DNA of 64,000 bases from Pseudomonas protegens (GCF_003363755.1 NZ_CP031396.1:5116501-5180500), one strand, 5' to 3'. Shown: positions 44,478 through 53,864, numbered from the stretch's first letter. Notes: generated from the letters alone by a model not told the origin. Translations and numbers: made by a program.

Positions 44478-45398
44478 ATGAATCGCAATGAACTGCGCAA
44501 GGCCGACATCAACCTGATGGTGGTGTTCGAGGCGTTGATGCTGGAACGCAATGTCACCCGGGTAGCGGAGAAGCTGTTTCTCGGCCAGCCCACCATCAGT
44601 TCCGCCCTCAACCGTTTGCGGGCGATGTTCAACGATCCGCTGTTCATCCGCGTCGGCCATCGCATGGAACCCACGGCGCGGGCCGAGCAGCTTATCCAGC
44701 ACCTGTCGCCGGCCCTTGACGCGCTGTCCTCGGCCCTGAGCCTGACCCACGATTTCGATCCTGCCAGCAGCACCATGACCTTCCGTATCGGCCTGTCCGA
44801 CGACGTCGAGTTCGGCTTGCTGCCGCCCTTGCTGCGAGCCCTGCGCCAGGAAGCACCGCAGGTGGTGGTCGTGGTGCAGCACGTGGACTACTGGCGGATT
44901 CCCGACCTGCTGGCGTCCGGCGATATCACCGTGGGCATCAGCCAGACCCGGGGCCTGCCGGCCAATGCCAAGCGCAAGCTGTTGCGGCACATTCAGCCCT
45001 GCTTGCTGCGGGCCGACGCCAGCGACACGCCGCTGACCCTCGATGAGTACTGCGCGCGGCCGCATGTGCTGGTGTCACACACCGCCAATGTCGCAGGCTT
45101 CGCCGATGAGTGGCTGGCGGAGATCGGCCGTACCCGCCAGGTCGTGCTGTCGGTGCCCCAGTACAGCTCGCTGCCGGCCCTGCTGGCCGGGACCAAGCTG
45201 ATTGCCAGCCTGCCGGACTATGCCGCCGCCGCCATGGCCGCCTCGGGGCAACTGTACTGCGAGCCGTTTCCGTTCAAGACCCCAACCCTGGACCTGTCCA
45301 TGGTCTGGCTCAGCCATGTCGACACCGACCCCGCCGAGCGCTGGCTGCGTTCACGGCTGGAAGCCTTCATGAGCGAGCGGGCGCCCCTCGCGAGCTAA
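44478..45398 (+). CDS. LysR-family transcriptional regulator
   Basis: A 306-residue LysR regulator with an N-terminal helix-turn-helix (LMVVFEALMLERNVTRVAEKLFLGQPTISSALNRLR) and a periplasmic-binding-protein-like effector domain (about 95-300). It resembles the NodD/NahR-type group by its ADINLMVVFEAL start. The target is unclear; it follows the fimbrial operon by 88 bases in the same direction, but such regulators usually control neighbouring divergent genes, and none is present. Confidence 0.85.
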   Translation: MNRNELRKADINLMVVFEALMLERNVTRVAEKLFLGQPTISSALNRLRAMFNDPLFIRVGHRMEPTARAEQLIQHLSPALDALSSALSLTHDFDPASSTMTFRIGLSDDVEFGLLPPLLRALRQEAPQVVVVVQHVDYWRIPDLLASGDITVGISQTRGLPANAKRKLLRHIQPCLLRADASDTPLTLDEYCARPHVLVSHTANVAGFADEWLAEIGRTRQVVLSVPQYSSLPALLAGTKLIASLPDYAAAAMAASGQLYCEPFPFKTPTLDLSMVWLSHVDTDPAERWLRSRLEAFMSERAPLAS

Positions 45399-45406
45399 TC
45401 GTGTTT

Positions 45407-45538
45407 TGTAGCCGCTGCCGCAGGCTGCGATGGACCGCGCAGCGGGGCCGAAACCGGCCCATGCGGTCTGCCTGGCGGATCGGGGGGGCGGCCTTGCCCG
45501 TCCCGCGGACTGGGTCGCAGCCTGCGGCAGCGGCTACA
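45407..45538. repeat. Paired REP-type inverted repeat (24-base arms)
   Basis: TGTAGCCGCTGCCGCAGGCT plus GCGA at 45407-45430 is repeated in perfect inverse form at 45515-45538, separated by 84 bases. A single variant arm occurs at 50627-50650. The layout is that of a REP doublet (BIME) lying between genes. Confidence 0.9.
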
Positions 45539-45636
45539 GCGGCGCAGTGAACGGAGGCCGCCCGCTTGGCATTGGCGCGGGCGGCTGCTTTGCTGTGTAG
45601 GTCTTCGGGTGAAACATTGATCGGTGGAGTGTGCCC

Positions 45637-46827
45637 ATGAGTCGTTCCCGTTCCCTGTTGCGTGGGCGTGGCAGCCACGACAGCGGCAAGGTTGGCATGG
45701 TCGAGCTGTTCTTCGACCTGGTGTTCGTGTTCGCTGTGACCCAGTTGTCCCATTCCCTGCTGGCCCATCTGTCGCTGGGCGGGGCGCTGCAGGTGGCGTT
45801 GCTGATGGTGGCGGTGTGGTGGGTGTGGATCTTCACGTCGTGGATCACCAACTGGCTGGACCCGGAAACCCTGCCGATTCGCCTCGGGTTGTTCGTGCTG
45901 ATGGTGGCGGGGTTGCTGCTGTCGTCGTCGATTCCCCAGGCCTTCGGTGAGCGCGGCCTGCTGTTCGCCGGTGCCTATGTGTTCATGCAGGTGGGCCGCA
46001 CCGCCTATGCCCTTTGGGCAGTGCGCGGCGAGCCGGTGAACATGACCCGCAACTTCCAGCGCATCCTGTTGTGGCTGACGTTCTCGGGGGGGTTCTGGAT
46101 CACCGGCGGCCTGCTGGAGGGCCCGCAGCGGCTGGCCTTGTGGGGGCTGGCCCTGGCTATCGAAGTGCTGTCGCCGTCGCTGTATTTCTGGGTGCCGGGG
46201 CTGGGGCGTTCGACCCTGGCCGACTGGGATGTGGAAGGCAATCACATGGCCGAACGCTGCGGCCTGTTCGTGATCATCGCCCTGGGAGAATCGCTGCTGG
46301 TGACCGGTGCCACCTTCGCCGAGCTGACCACCAGCGCCCAGGGTCTGCTGGGGTTCGTGGTGGCGGTGCTGGGCAGTATCGCCATGTGGTGGGTGTATTT
46401 CGACAGTGGCGCCGAGCGTGCCCACCACCGTATCGCTCATTCCGACGACCCGGGGCGTCAGGCGCGCATCGCCTACACCTATCTGCATCTGCTGATCGTG
46501 GCCGGGATCATTGTCAGTGCCGTGGCCGATGAGCTGGTGCTGATGCATCCGGAACACGCCAGCCAGGCCGGGGTGCTGGTGATAGTCGGTGGTCCCTGGC
46601 TGTTCCTCTTGGGCTGCGCCCTGTTCAAGTGGGTGATGAACGATCGGCCGTTACCGCCGCTGTCGCACCTGGCCGGGCTCGCGGTGCTGTTGCTGTTGTT
46701 GCCGGCCGCCTGGAATCAGCTGTTTTCCGCTCTGGCCCTGGGCAGCCTGACCACCTTGGTGATGGTGCTCGTGGCCGCCTGGGAAACCCTGGCCCTGCGC
46801 GAGCGGACAGCGACAGCGGGGCAATGA
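45637..46827 (+). CDS. Low-temperature-requirement A (LtrA) family membrane protein
   Basis: A 396-residue protein with about eleven membrane helices. The N-terminal VELFFDLVFVFAVTQLSH is the family hallmark, followed by WWVWIFTSWITNWLD. LtrA was first linked to Listeria growth in the cold, but its biochemical role is unknown. GGAG precedes ATG at 45637 by eight bases; a GTG two codons upstream is less likely. Confidence 0.88.
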   Translation: MSRSRSLLRGRGSHDSGKVGMVELFFDLVFVFAVTQLSHSLLAHLSLGGALQVALLMVAVWWVWIFTSWITNWLDPETLPIRLGLFVLMVAGLLLSSSIPQAFGERGLLFAGAYVFMQVGRTAYALWAVRGEPVNMTRNFQRILLWLTFSGGFWITGGLLEGPQRLALWGLALAIEVLSPSLYFWVPGLGRSTLADWDVEGNHMAERCGLFVIIALGESLLVTGATFAELTTSAQGLLGFVVAVLGSIAMWWVYFDSGAERAHHRIAHSDDPGRQARIAYTYLHLLIVAGIIVSAVADELVLMHPEHASQAGVLVIVGGPWLFLLGCALFKWVMNDRPLPPLSHLAGLAVLLLLLPAAWNQLFSALALGSLTTLVMVLVAAWETLALRERTATAGQ

Positions 46828-46909
46828 GGCCGGCGGATAATGCAGGCGCGGGGGCGGGGCTTGTGTAGTATGGAGCGCCTTTTCCCCCTGACAGACCAGG
46901 AGTTCTGCC

Positions 46910-47275
46910 ATGCCGCACCTGCATATGGAATACACCGCCAACCTGCCCCAGCTGGACGTCGACAAGGCGCTGCTGCGGCTCAATCACGGGCTGGTGGCCT
47001 CCGGGCAGTTTGCCGATGAGTTCGATATCAAGAGCCGGGCAGTGAAGGTCGAGTCGTTCCGGGTTGGTACCGGTCTGGGGGAGCGGGCCTTTGTCCACGT
47101 CAAGTTGGCCCTGCTCAGCGGCCGCTCGCCGGAGATCAAGAAGCAATTGTCCGAGAGCCTGCTGGCCCTGCTGCAGGACCTGGCGCCCTGGCCGGCTGAG
47201 CTGGCGGTGCAGTTGTGCGTGGAGATCATCGACATTGACCGCGCGTCCTACAGCAAGGCGGCTGTCGGTCTCTGA
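46910..47275 (+). CDS. CHMI-family tautomerase (5-carboxymethyl-2-hydroxymuconate isomerase-like)
   Basis: A 121-residue protein starting MPHLHMEYTANL, so Pro2 becomes the N-terminal catalytic base of the tautomerase superfamily. CHMI acts in homoprotocatechuate degradation, but no other genes of that route are near, so the real substrate may differ. CAGGAG lies before the ATG. It sits between LtrA and a convergent LysR gene. Confidence 0.85.
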   Translation: MPHLHMEYTANLPQLDVDKALLRLNHGLVASGQFADEFDIKSRAVKVESFRVGTGLGERAFVHVKLALLSGRSPEIKKQLSESLLALLQDLAPWPAELAVQLCVEIIDIDRASYSKAAVGL

Positions 47276-47287
47276 TGGGGGCTGGGC

Positions 47288-48235
47288 CTAAAGCAGGCCC
47301 GGTTCGGCGCAGACCTTGACCACTTGTTCGCGGAACCAGGTCTGCGCGCTGTCCTGATCGGTGTTCTGGTTCCATTGCATGTCCAGGGTGAACCCCGGCA
47401 GGCCGCTGGGGGCCTCGCAATGGTTGAACACCGCTTCGTTGGCCAGCAAGGCCTGGATGCGTCGTGGCAGGGTCAGGATGAAGTCGGTGCCGGTGATCAT
47501 TTTCAGCGCTGCGCTGTAGCTGTTGGAGCGGGCGACGATCTGCCGCTTGTGCGCCTGGCGGGCCAGCCAGCCATCCACCATGTTGCTGTCCGACGTCCAG
47601 GGCGTAGGAAAAACGTGGCGCCGTTCGATGAACGATTGCAGGCTGAAACGCGGCTCCCTGGGCGGCGTGGCGCGCTTGTCGAAGACGCACACCAGGTCGT
47701 CCTCCAGCAGCATCTGCGACTTGAAGTCGGCATGGCTGCGATGGAAGTTCGGACCAAAGCAGATCACCAGGTCAATGCTGCCGTCACGCAGCTCCTCGGC
47801 AGGAATGTCGCTCTCAAGCTTCTGCACATTGACCGTCACCGGCAGGTCGGCGTAGTCGAACCCCTTGAGCAGGCGCGGCAGGATCAGCAGCTCGAAGTAT
47901 TCCGGGGCGCAGAGGTTGAAGGTCACGGCCTGGCGGGTCGGATCGAAGGCCGGTACGCCGCTGTGGCACAGGTTGATGCTTTCCAGGATCTTCAGCACGT
48001 GGCTGTACATGCTGGTGGCCTTGTAGGTCGGGCGCATGCCGGTGCGGGTATTGATGAACAGCTCGTCCTCGAAGCCGTTGCGCAGTTTCTTCAGGCAGTA
48101 GCTGACAGTCGACTGACTGACGCACAGGGTTTCCGATACCCCGGTGACACTGCTTTGCTCGTACACCGCGATAAAGACCATCAGGTCCTGCATGTCGAGT
48201 TTTCTGAGCACGTTGCTGATGAGCATCTGTTCCAT
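47288..48235 (-). CDS. LysR-family transcriptional regulator
   Basis: A 315-residue regulator. I start at MEQMLISNVLRKLDMQDLMV, the usual beginning of the helix-turn-helix domain; the longer frame adds an unrelated leader of 41 residues. The recognition segment is TLCVSQSTVSYCLKKLR, which has unusual cysteines. The effector domain follows. Target genes are unknown; the EamA exporter gene lies upstream on the same strand, 171 bases away. Confidence 0.82.
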   Translation of the reverse strand: MEQMLISNVLRKLDMQDLMVFIAVYEQSSVTGVSETLCVSQSTVSYCLKKLRNGFEDELFINTRTGMRPTYKATSMYSHVLKILESINLCHSGVPAFDPTRQAVTFNLCAPEYFELLILPRLLKGFDYADLPVTVNVQKLESDIPAEELRDGSIDLVICFGPNFHRSHADFKSQMLLEDDLVCVFDKRATPPREPRFSLQSFIERRHVFPTPWTSDSNMVDGWLARQAHKRQIVARSNSYSAALKMITGTDFILTLPRRIQALLANEAVFNHCEAPSGLPGFTLDMQWNQNTDQDSAQTWFREQVVKVCAEPGLL

Positions 48236-48406
48236 CCCGCTGAGCACCTGGCGCCGGTGGCGCACAAACCGGGTCGATGCTAGCGGAACGATCGTCCTAA
48301 TCAAATGCCCGGTGTGGGGATTCGCGGACAGCATCCGGACATTAAATTCCGATAACACGACCTGCGCAGTTTCTCGCAGAATAATGTCCCCTGTCTCAGG
48401 GTCATT

Positions 48407-49315
48407 TCAGGCCATGGCCGCCCCGTGACGGCTGCCGCGCACCAGACCGAACATGCCCAGGGCCACCAGCAGAGCACCGAGCCCTTCTCCCAGGAGCGGA
48501 CGCTGGCCCAGCCACAACCAGTGGAACAGGGTGAGGAACAGGGTGCTCAGGTAGATGTAGGAAATCACCGTGGACGGGGCGATGACGCCAATGGCCCGGT
48601 GCAACAACCAGAAGGTCGCCAGGGTGGCGAACAGGGCCAGGTACAGCAGCCACAGCAGGTCGTGGCTGCCGAGCAGGGCGGCGCTGCGCCAGCCGCCGCT
48701 GACCAGGCTGGCGGCAAACAGGAACAGCGCACCGAAGAGCATGTTCCAGAACGTCATGGCGGCCGGGCTGCGGCCTTGCAGGCTGCGGGCCTTGAAGCGC
48801 TGACTGAGGGGCGAATAGGCCGCCATGGCCAGGCAGCCCAGGGCATAGACCGCCATGGCATACAGGGAGGGCAACTGCCCCGGCGCGCCCCCCTTGAGCA
48901 CCAACAGCAAGGCCCCGGCGCCGGCCACCAGCATCGGCAGCAGGCGGCGTTGCTGGCTGCCGCCGGGCAGCAGCCAGCCTTCGAACGCCAGGGTCAGCAG
49001 TGGCACCAGGGTGAACAGAGTCCCGGTGTTGACCGCCGAGGTGTAGCGCAGGGCTTCGAACAGCGAGCCAAAGTACAGCGCCAGCAGCAGGCCCAGTACC
49101 GCGTGGGCGCCCAATCCGGCCCGGGTCGGCGCCGCAGCGCCCTTAAACCACAGCAGGGGCACGAACATCAGTGCCGAGAACAACAGGCGCAGGGCGGTCA
49201 GCAGCACCGGATCGATGGCCTGGCTGACCTGGGCGGCCGCGAAGAACGAGGCGGCGATCAGCGCTGCCCAGAGCAGCATGCCGAGGTTGGCTTGGGTGAA
49301 ACTCACAGGGTTCAT
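48407..49315 (-). CDS. EamA (DMT-superfamily) exporter
   Basis: A 302-residue membrane protein with ten helices in two EamA repeats (about 5-140 and 155-290). The first repeat has AALIASFFAAAQVSQAIDPVLLTALR, and the second starts MAVYALGCLAMAAYSPLSQRF. Such proteins usually export amino acids or metabolites. Its start lies 21 bases downstream of the cynX stop, so it may be co-transcribed with the cyn genes. Confidence 0.85.
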   Translation of the reverse strand: MNPVSFTQANLGMLLWAALIAASFFAAAQVSQAIDPVLLTALRLLFSALMFVPLLWFKGAAAPTRAGLGAHAVLGLLLALYFGSLFEALRYTSAVNTGTLFTLVPLLTLAFEGWLLPGGSQQRRLLPMLVAGAGALLLVLKGGAPGQLPSLYAMAVYALGCLAMAAYSPLSQRFKARSLQGRSPAAMTFWNMLFGALFLFAASLVSGGWRSAALLGSHDLLWLLYLALFATLATFWLLHRAIGVIAPSTVISYIYLSTLFLTLFHWLWLGQRPLLGEGLGALLVALGMFGLVRGSRHGAAMA

Positions 49316-49336
49316 GCAGGCCTCCCGGGCCGATGC

Positions 49337-50521
49337 TCAGCGGATGTGCCGGGCGTAATGCCGAGGGTCGAAGCGCAGCACCATGAGGATCATCACCCCC
49401 ATCACTGCCGTCAGTGACCACCAGGCCCATTCGAAACTGCCCAACTGGTCGCGGATCATCCCCGCCAGCAGCGGTGACAGGCCGGCGATCAGGTAACCGA
49501 TACCCTGCACGAACGCGGTCAGGCCGCCGGCCCGGCTCGGGTCGGGCAAGTGGTCCAGGGACACGATCAGGCTCATGGGAAACAGTCCGCCAATGCCCAG
49601 GCCCAGCAGGCACGGCCAGAGCAGGCTCAGGTGTTGCGGGCTGAGGATCAGGCCGCAAAAGCCGGCGATGATCAGCACCAGCAGGGCCACCAGCACTCGG
49701 CGCCGATCCTGGCTGCGGTTGGCGATGGCCGGGGTGACCAGCCCGGAAATCACTTCCATGGCGGTGAGAAAGCCCAGCAGCAGGCCGGCGTTCTGTTCGC
49801 TCCAGCCGTTCTCCACGTAGTAGGGCGCCAGCCACGCCAGCACGCAGGTGTAGGACGCGGTGCCAAGACCGAAGAACACCGCCAGCAGCCAGGCCCGGCG
49901 ATTGCCGCTGAAGGACTCACGCCTGCCGCCGGCGGCCGGCAGGCTAGGCAGTGAACGGCGCTGGGCGGACCAGAACACCAGGGCCAGCAGGGCCAGGCCG
50001 GCCCAGATCGCCAGGGCCAGGCGCCAGCTGCCGCTGTGGTTCATCACCAGTGGGGCGAAGGACGCCGCGATGGCCGCGCCGCCCATGATCGAGGTGACAT
50101 ACAGGCCCATGAACAGCGAGACGTTATCGGCAAAACGCGACTTGATCAGGGCCGGCATCAGCGCCTGGATCAGGGCGATGCCGACACCGGCCAGCACGGC
50201 GCTGAGAATCAGCTCCGCCGCCGAGTCCATGAACAACCGCGAGACCGTGGCCAGCCCGATGATCAGCAAGGACAGGACCACCGTGCGGTGTTCGCCCAGG
50301 CGCTGACTGATGGCCATGCCGAAGAACATCGCCAGGCCCATGGCCATGACCGGCAACATGGTCAGCAGCGACGCCAGGCTGAAACTCAGGGGGACATCGC
50401 CACGGATGCCCGACAGCAGAGGGCCTACGGCGGCCATCGACGGCCGCAGGTTGAGGGCCACCAGGACCACGCTGACCATCAGCCAGAGCGCGGGACGGGA
50501 ACTTGCACGAACGTTTTCCAT
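49337..50521 (-). CDS. cynX: CynX-type MFS transporter
   Basis: A 394-residue major-facilitator protein with twelve helices. VVLVALNLRPSMAAVGPLL is typical of the CynX/NimT group. The position after cynT-cynS, divergent from cynR, gives the E. coli cynTSX order, so I name it CynX; its role in cyanate handling is inferred. ATG at 50521 has GAAGG upstream. A large hairpin and a REP arm separate it from cynS. Confidence 0.85.
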   Translation of the reverse strand: MENVRASSRPALWLMVSVVLVALNLRPSMAAVGPLLSGIRGDVPLSFSLASLLTMLPVMAMGLAMFFGMAISQRLGEHRTVVLSLLIIGLATVSRLFMDSAAELILSAVLAGVGIALIQALMPALIKSRFADNVSLFMGLYVTSIMGGAAIAASFAPLVMNHSGSWRLALAIWAGLALLALVFWSAQRRSLPSLPAAGGRRESFSGNRRAWLLAVFFGLGTASYTCVLAWLAPYYVENGWSEQNAGLLLGFLTAMEVISGLVTPAIANRSQDRRRVLVALLVLIIAGFCGLILSPQHLSLLWPCLLGLGIGGLFPMSLIVSLDHLPDPSRAGGLTAFVQGIGYLIAGLSPLLAGMIRDQLGSFEWAWWSLTAVMGVMILMVLRFDPRHYARHIR

Positions 50522-50586
50522 AACCAGACCTTCAAGGAACAGGGGCTGATTAGGCGGCGAGGGGGACAGTAGGGGCAAATCAGAAA

Positions 50587-50625
50587 GTCCGCAGTGTTAT
50601 TTAAAAACTAAATATCACTGCGGAC
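50587..50625. other. Large dyad upstream of cynX
   Basis: GTCCGCAGTG-x-TATTT and AAATA-x-CACTGCGGAC form a 16-position stem with one mismatch around a 7-base loop. It could act as attenuator between cynS and cynX or as RNA stabiliser; there is no U-run after it. Confidence 0.55.
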
Positions 50626-50626
50626 C

Positions 50627-50650
50627 TGTAACCGCTGCCATAGGCTGCGA
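50627..50650. repeat. Single REP-type arm
   Basis: TGTAACCGCTGCCATAGGCT plus GCGA differs in three positions from the arm at 45407-45430. The partner arm is not clearly present, so it may be a solitary copy. Confidence 0.7.
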
Positions 50651-50757
50651 TTCGGTGCACAGGACGGGGCAAACCGGGCGCCGCGGTTTATCGGTAAGGC
50701 CCGGTGCCTCGTTGCGACCCGGCGCCGCCTGCAGCGGCGGCGACTAGGCAGGGTGGA

Positions 50758-51228
50758 TCAGAACGGTTTGGTTGGCAGGTACTTGCCGTCCAGGGTGATT
50801 ACCGCACGGGAACCACCTTCCGGGTCCTCGACTTTCTTGATGTCCAGCTTGAAGTTGATGGCGCTGATGATGCCGTCGCCGAACTGCTCGTGCACCAGGG
50901 CCTTGAGGGTCGAGCCGTAGACCTGGAGCATTTCATAGAAACGGTAGACGGTCGGGTCGGTGGGGATGCCGCCGGCGATGCTACCCCGCAGGGGAATGCT
51001 CTGCAGCAGGCGGCTGGCGTCCTGGTCCAGGCCGAGTTTTTCGCATACCTGATCGGCAGCAGCAGCGGGCAGGGCATGCTGGCCCAGCAGAGCGGCGGTG
51101 ACGAAGGCCAGGCTCAGCCCGGTACCGTCGGCAAGGTCCTGCCACGACAGGTTCTTGCGCGCCTTGGCGTCGATGATGGTGTCGGCCAGGGCCAGGCGTG
51201 GAGCTTGGGCGAATTGAGATTGCAGCAT
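50758..51228 (-). CDS. cynS: Cyanase CynS
   Basis: A 156-residue enzyme converting cyanate and bicarbonate to ammonia and carbon dioxide. The catalytic residues R96, E99 (YRFYEM) and S122 (GIISAINF) are in the same numbering as E. coli cyanase. The N-terminal helical domain and the C-terminal decamer domain are complete. It lies 35 bases after cynT, whose carbonic anhydrase supplies bicarbonate. Confidence 0.97.
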   Translation of the reverse strand: MLQSQFAQAPRLALADTIIDAKARKNLSWQDLADGTGLSLAFVTAALLGQHALPAAAADQVCEKLGLDQDASRLLQSIPLRGSIAGGIPTDPTVYRFYEMLQVYGSTLKALVHEQFGDGIISAINFKLDIKKVEDPEGGSRAVITLDGKYLPTKPF

Positions 51229-51263
51229 GGGTCTGTTCCTCTTGGGGGGATGAAAGGGGTTGT

Positions 51264-51923
51264 TCAGGCAGCGGTTGAAGCTTGGCTGGCCAGGGCGCAG
51301 GTCTGCGGGTGTTCGGTCAGGGAGACAAAGCGCTGGCTGGTGCCGTCGAGGGCGGCGATGGCGCCGCGCTCGATGTCATACACCCAGCCATGCAGGTTCA
51401 GCCGGCCCTGTTCCAGGGCCAGGGCCACCGAAGGATGAGTCTTGAGGTTCGCCAACTGGGCGATCACGTTGTCACGCACCAGGGCGTCCAGGTGCTCGGC
51501 GGGGGAGGCATGCTGGCGGGCGGCGTTGATCACCTTGGCCGACTCGGCGTGGCGCAGCCAGTTGGCCACGGCGGGCAGGTGATCGAGGCATTTGCAGGTG
51601 GAAATGGCGGTCATTGCGCCGCAGTCGGAATGGCCGCAGATGACGATGTCACTCACCCCCAGCACTGCTACCGCGTATTCCACGGTGGCCGACACACCGC
51701 CGGGTTCCGGGCCGTAGCTGGGGACGATGTTGCCGGCGTTGCGAATCACGAACAGGTCGCCGGGCTCCTGCTGGGTCAGCAGCTCGGGAACGACCCGACT
51801 GTCGGAGCAGGTGACGAACAGGGTGCCGGGGCTCTGCTTGTTGGCCAACTGCCTGAACAGCTCGCTGCGTTGCACAAAGGCCTCGCGCTGGAACTTGAGG
51901 AAGCCGTCGATGATGTTCTGCAT
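51264..51923 (-). CDS. cynT: Beta-carbonic anhydrase CynT
   Basis: A 219-residue enzyme hydrating carbon dioxide so that bicarbonate is not depleted during cyanate breakdown. Zinc ligands C39, H98 and C101 (CSDSR and GHSDCGAM) and D41 match E. coli CynT. I start at [11 protein letters not shown], with AAGGAG upstream; a longer frame adds ten residues. It is first in the cynTSX operon. Confidence 0.96.
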   Translation of the reverse strand: MQNIIDGFLKFQREAFVQRSELFRQLANKQSPGTLFVTCSDSRVVPELLTQQEPGDLFVIRNAGNIVPSYGPEPGGVSATVEYAVAVLGVSDIVICGHSDCGAMTAISTCKCLDHLPAVANWLRHAESAKVINAARQHASPAEHLDALVRDNVIAQLANLKTHPSVALALEQGRLNLHGWVYDIERGAIAALDGTSQRFVSLTEHPQTCALASQASTAA

Positions 51924-52031
51924 GGGAGTCTCCTTGCGTCGCTGATGGGGCAAGGATGGAAGTGTTCGGCTATAGCGTCCAAGACCGGTTTATTATGCTT
52001 TCCATAAGTCTTGCCTATAGTTGGAGCCGTC
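51924..52031. promoter_or_regulatory. cynR-cynT control region
   Basis: A 108-base divergent spacer. The motif CTATAG occurs twice, at 51970-51975 and 52015-52020, 45 bases apart, and ATAAG-N4-CCTAT lies near the second. These fit paired LysR-type sites for CynR. Promoters face both ways; exact boxes are uncertain. Confidence 0.5.
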
Positions 52032-52922
52032 ATGCTCTTGCGTCATATCCGTTACCTGCTGGCCGTGGCCGAGCATTGCAATTTCACCCGTGCCGCCGAG
52101 GCGCTGCATGTTTCCCAGCCGACCTTGTCGCAACAGATCAAACAGTTGGAGGAGTCCCTGGGCACGCCGTTGTTCGACCGCTCCGGACGCAGCGTGCGTC
52201 TCACCGATGCCGGTCAGGCCTATGTCGTCTATGCGCGCCGCGCCCTGCAGGACCTGCAGGCGGCCAAGCGGGCGATCCATGATGTGCAGGACCTGAGTCG
52301 CGGTTCATTGCGCCTGGCGCTGACCCCGACGTTCACTGCCTACCTCACCGGCCCCTTGCTCAGCCGCTTCAACCAGCAGTACCCGGGGATCGACCTGAGC
52401 CTTGAGGAAATGACCCAGGATCGCCTGGAAGCAGCCCTGGCCGAGGATCGCCTGGACCTGGGGATCGCCTTTGCCGGCGAGCACCTGGCGGACATCCACA
52501 GCCAGCCGCTGTTCACCGAAACCCTGAGCCTGATGGTCGGCCTGCACTATCCGCAGCAGGGCCAGCAACCCTTGAGTGCCTCGGCCCTGGCTCGTCATTC
52601 CCTGGTGCTGCTCAGCGCCGACTTTGCCACGCGCCAGCATATCGACCTGTATTGCCGGCAACAGGGCATTGCGCCGCGTATCTCCATCGAGGCCAATTCG
52701 GTGAGTGGGATTGTCGAGATCGTGCGGCGCGGGCCGTTGGCGACCCTGCTTCCGAGTGCCATCGCCCGCGAGCAGCCGGGCTTGCGGGCATTGGCCTTGC
52801 AATCACCCCCGGCGCCCCGCAGCGTGGTGCTGCTGGAACGTCGGGGCGCCTATCGCAGCGCCGCTTGCCAGGCCTTTCGGCAGATGCTGCTGGACCAGGA
52901 CTACGGCGCCGCCAGCCACTGA
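52032..52922 (+). CDS. cynR: LysR-type cyanate regulator CynR
   Basis: A 296-residue LysR regulator (MLLRHIRYLLAVAEHCNFTRAAEALHVSQPTLSQQIKQLE helix-turn-helix region) divergent from cynTSX, the arrangement of E. coli cynR, whose product activates cyn with cyanate as effector. GGAG lies five bases before the ATG. The effector domain has a segment GIAFAGEHLADI. Its end overlaps the convergent PheC-like gene by 22 bases. Confidence 0.88.
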   Translation: MLLRHIRYLLAVAEHCNFTRAAEALHVSQPTLSQQIKQLEESLGTPLFDRSGRSVRLTDAGQAYVVYARRALQDLQAAKRAIHDVQDLSRGSLRLALTPTFTAYLTGPLLSRFNQQYPGIDLSLEEMTQDRLEAALAEDRLDLGIAFAGEHLADIHSQPLFTETLSLMVGLHYPQQGQQPLSASALARHSLVLLSADFATRQHIDLYCRQQGIAPRISIEANSVSGIVEIVRRGPLATLLPSAIAREQPGLRALALQSPPAPRSVVLLERRGAYRSAACQAFRQMLLDQDYGAASH

Positions 52923-53683
52923 TTCACCACCTGCTCATAGGCGCCGGTGGCCTTGCTCAGGTGCAGCCACTGGTCGACATAGCTTTTCCAGGCCATGTCA
53001 TCCCGAGGCAGGAGAAAGGCCTTCTCGCTGTATTGCAGGTAGCGCTCGGGGTTGACCGCGCACAGCCCCGGCTTGTGCTTCTGCTGGAAGCGCGCCTCCG
53101 AGGCGTCGGTGATCATCACGTCGGCCTGCTTGGTCAGCAACTGATCGAAGATTTTCACGTTGTCGGCGAACAGGATCAGCTCGGCCTTGGGCACATGGGC
53201 CCGGGCGAAGACTTCGTTGGTGCCACCCGGTGGTTCGATCAGGCGCACCGAGGGCTGGTTGATCTGCTCCAGGGTTGCATAGCGCTTGAGGTCCTGGCAG
53301 CGAACCAGGGGAATCTTGCCGTCAATCCCCAGGGGCTGGCTGAAGAAGGCTTTTTTCTGCCGCTCCAGAGAAACGGAAATACCCCCGACGGCGATATCGC
53401 ATTGCTGGCTCTGGAAGTCCGCCATCAGGGTCTTCCAGGTGGTATTGATCCACTTCACCCGGACCCCGAGGCTTTTCGCCAGGGATTCGGCCATGTCGAT
53501 GTCGATGCCTTCGTAGTGGCCATCGTCGCGCAGGTAGCTGTAGGGCTTGTAGTCGCCGGTGGTGCAGACCGTGAGGTGGCCACGTTCGAGCACCCGGTCC
53601 AGATGGGAGGTCGGGTCCTGGGCGAAGCTGAGGGCGGGGGCACTGAGGCCGAGCAGAGTGCAGAGCAAGAGGCGGGGCAGCAT
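52901..53683 (-). CDS. PheC-like periplasmic cyclohexadienyl dehydratase or solute-binding protein
   Basis: A 260-residue protein with signal peptide (ending LSFAQ) and a type II periplasmic-binding fold. TTGDYKPYSYLRDDGHYEGIDIDMAESL and GGISVSLERQKKAFFSQPLG are close in wording to P. aeruginosa PheC, a periplasmic dehydratase that evolved from binding proteins. The segment MITDASEARFQ keeps the glutamate region used in catalysis. No permease or ATPase genes are adjacent. It may therefore be an enzyme for arogenate or prephenate, but binding-only is possible. Confidence 0.75.
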   Translation of the reverse strand: MLPRLLLCTLLGLSAPALSFAQDPTSHLDRVLERGHLTVCTTGDYKPYSYLRDDGHYEGIDIDMAESLAKSLGVRVKWINTTWKTLMADFQSQQCDIAVGGISVSLERQKKAFFSQPLGIDGKIPLVRCQDLKRYATLEQINQPSVRLIEPPGGTNEVFARAHVPKAELILFADNVKIFDQLLTKQADVMITDASEARFQQKHKPGLCAVNPERYLQYSEKAFLLPRDDMAWKSYVDQWLHLSKATGAYEQVVNQWLAAP

Positions 53684-53864
53684 GGGTCGTTCCTTGAAGT
53701 GAAGGGCGGGACGCGGTGCCGAAGCATTATTGGCATCGGCCCTGGGTCGGGCAAGGGTGGCCTGGTGCCCCGCCTGGACAAAACCGCTCGAGGGCTTTCG
53801 ACCTTTTTTTCACGAACGACTGGTTAACCTGTGGCTTCTGGATACCTACAAGAGTTCGCCAGTC

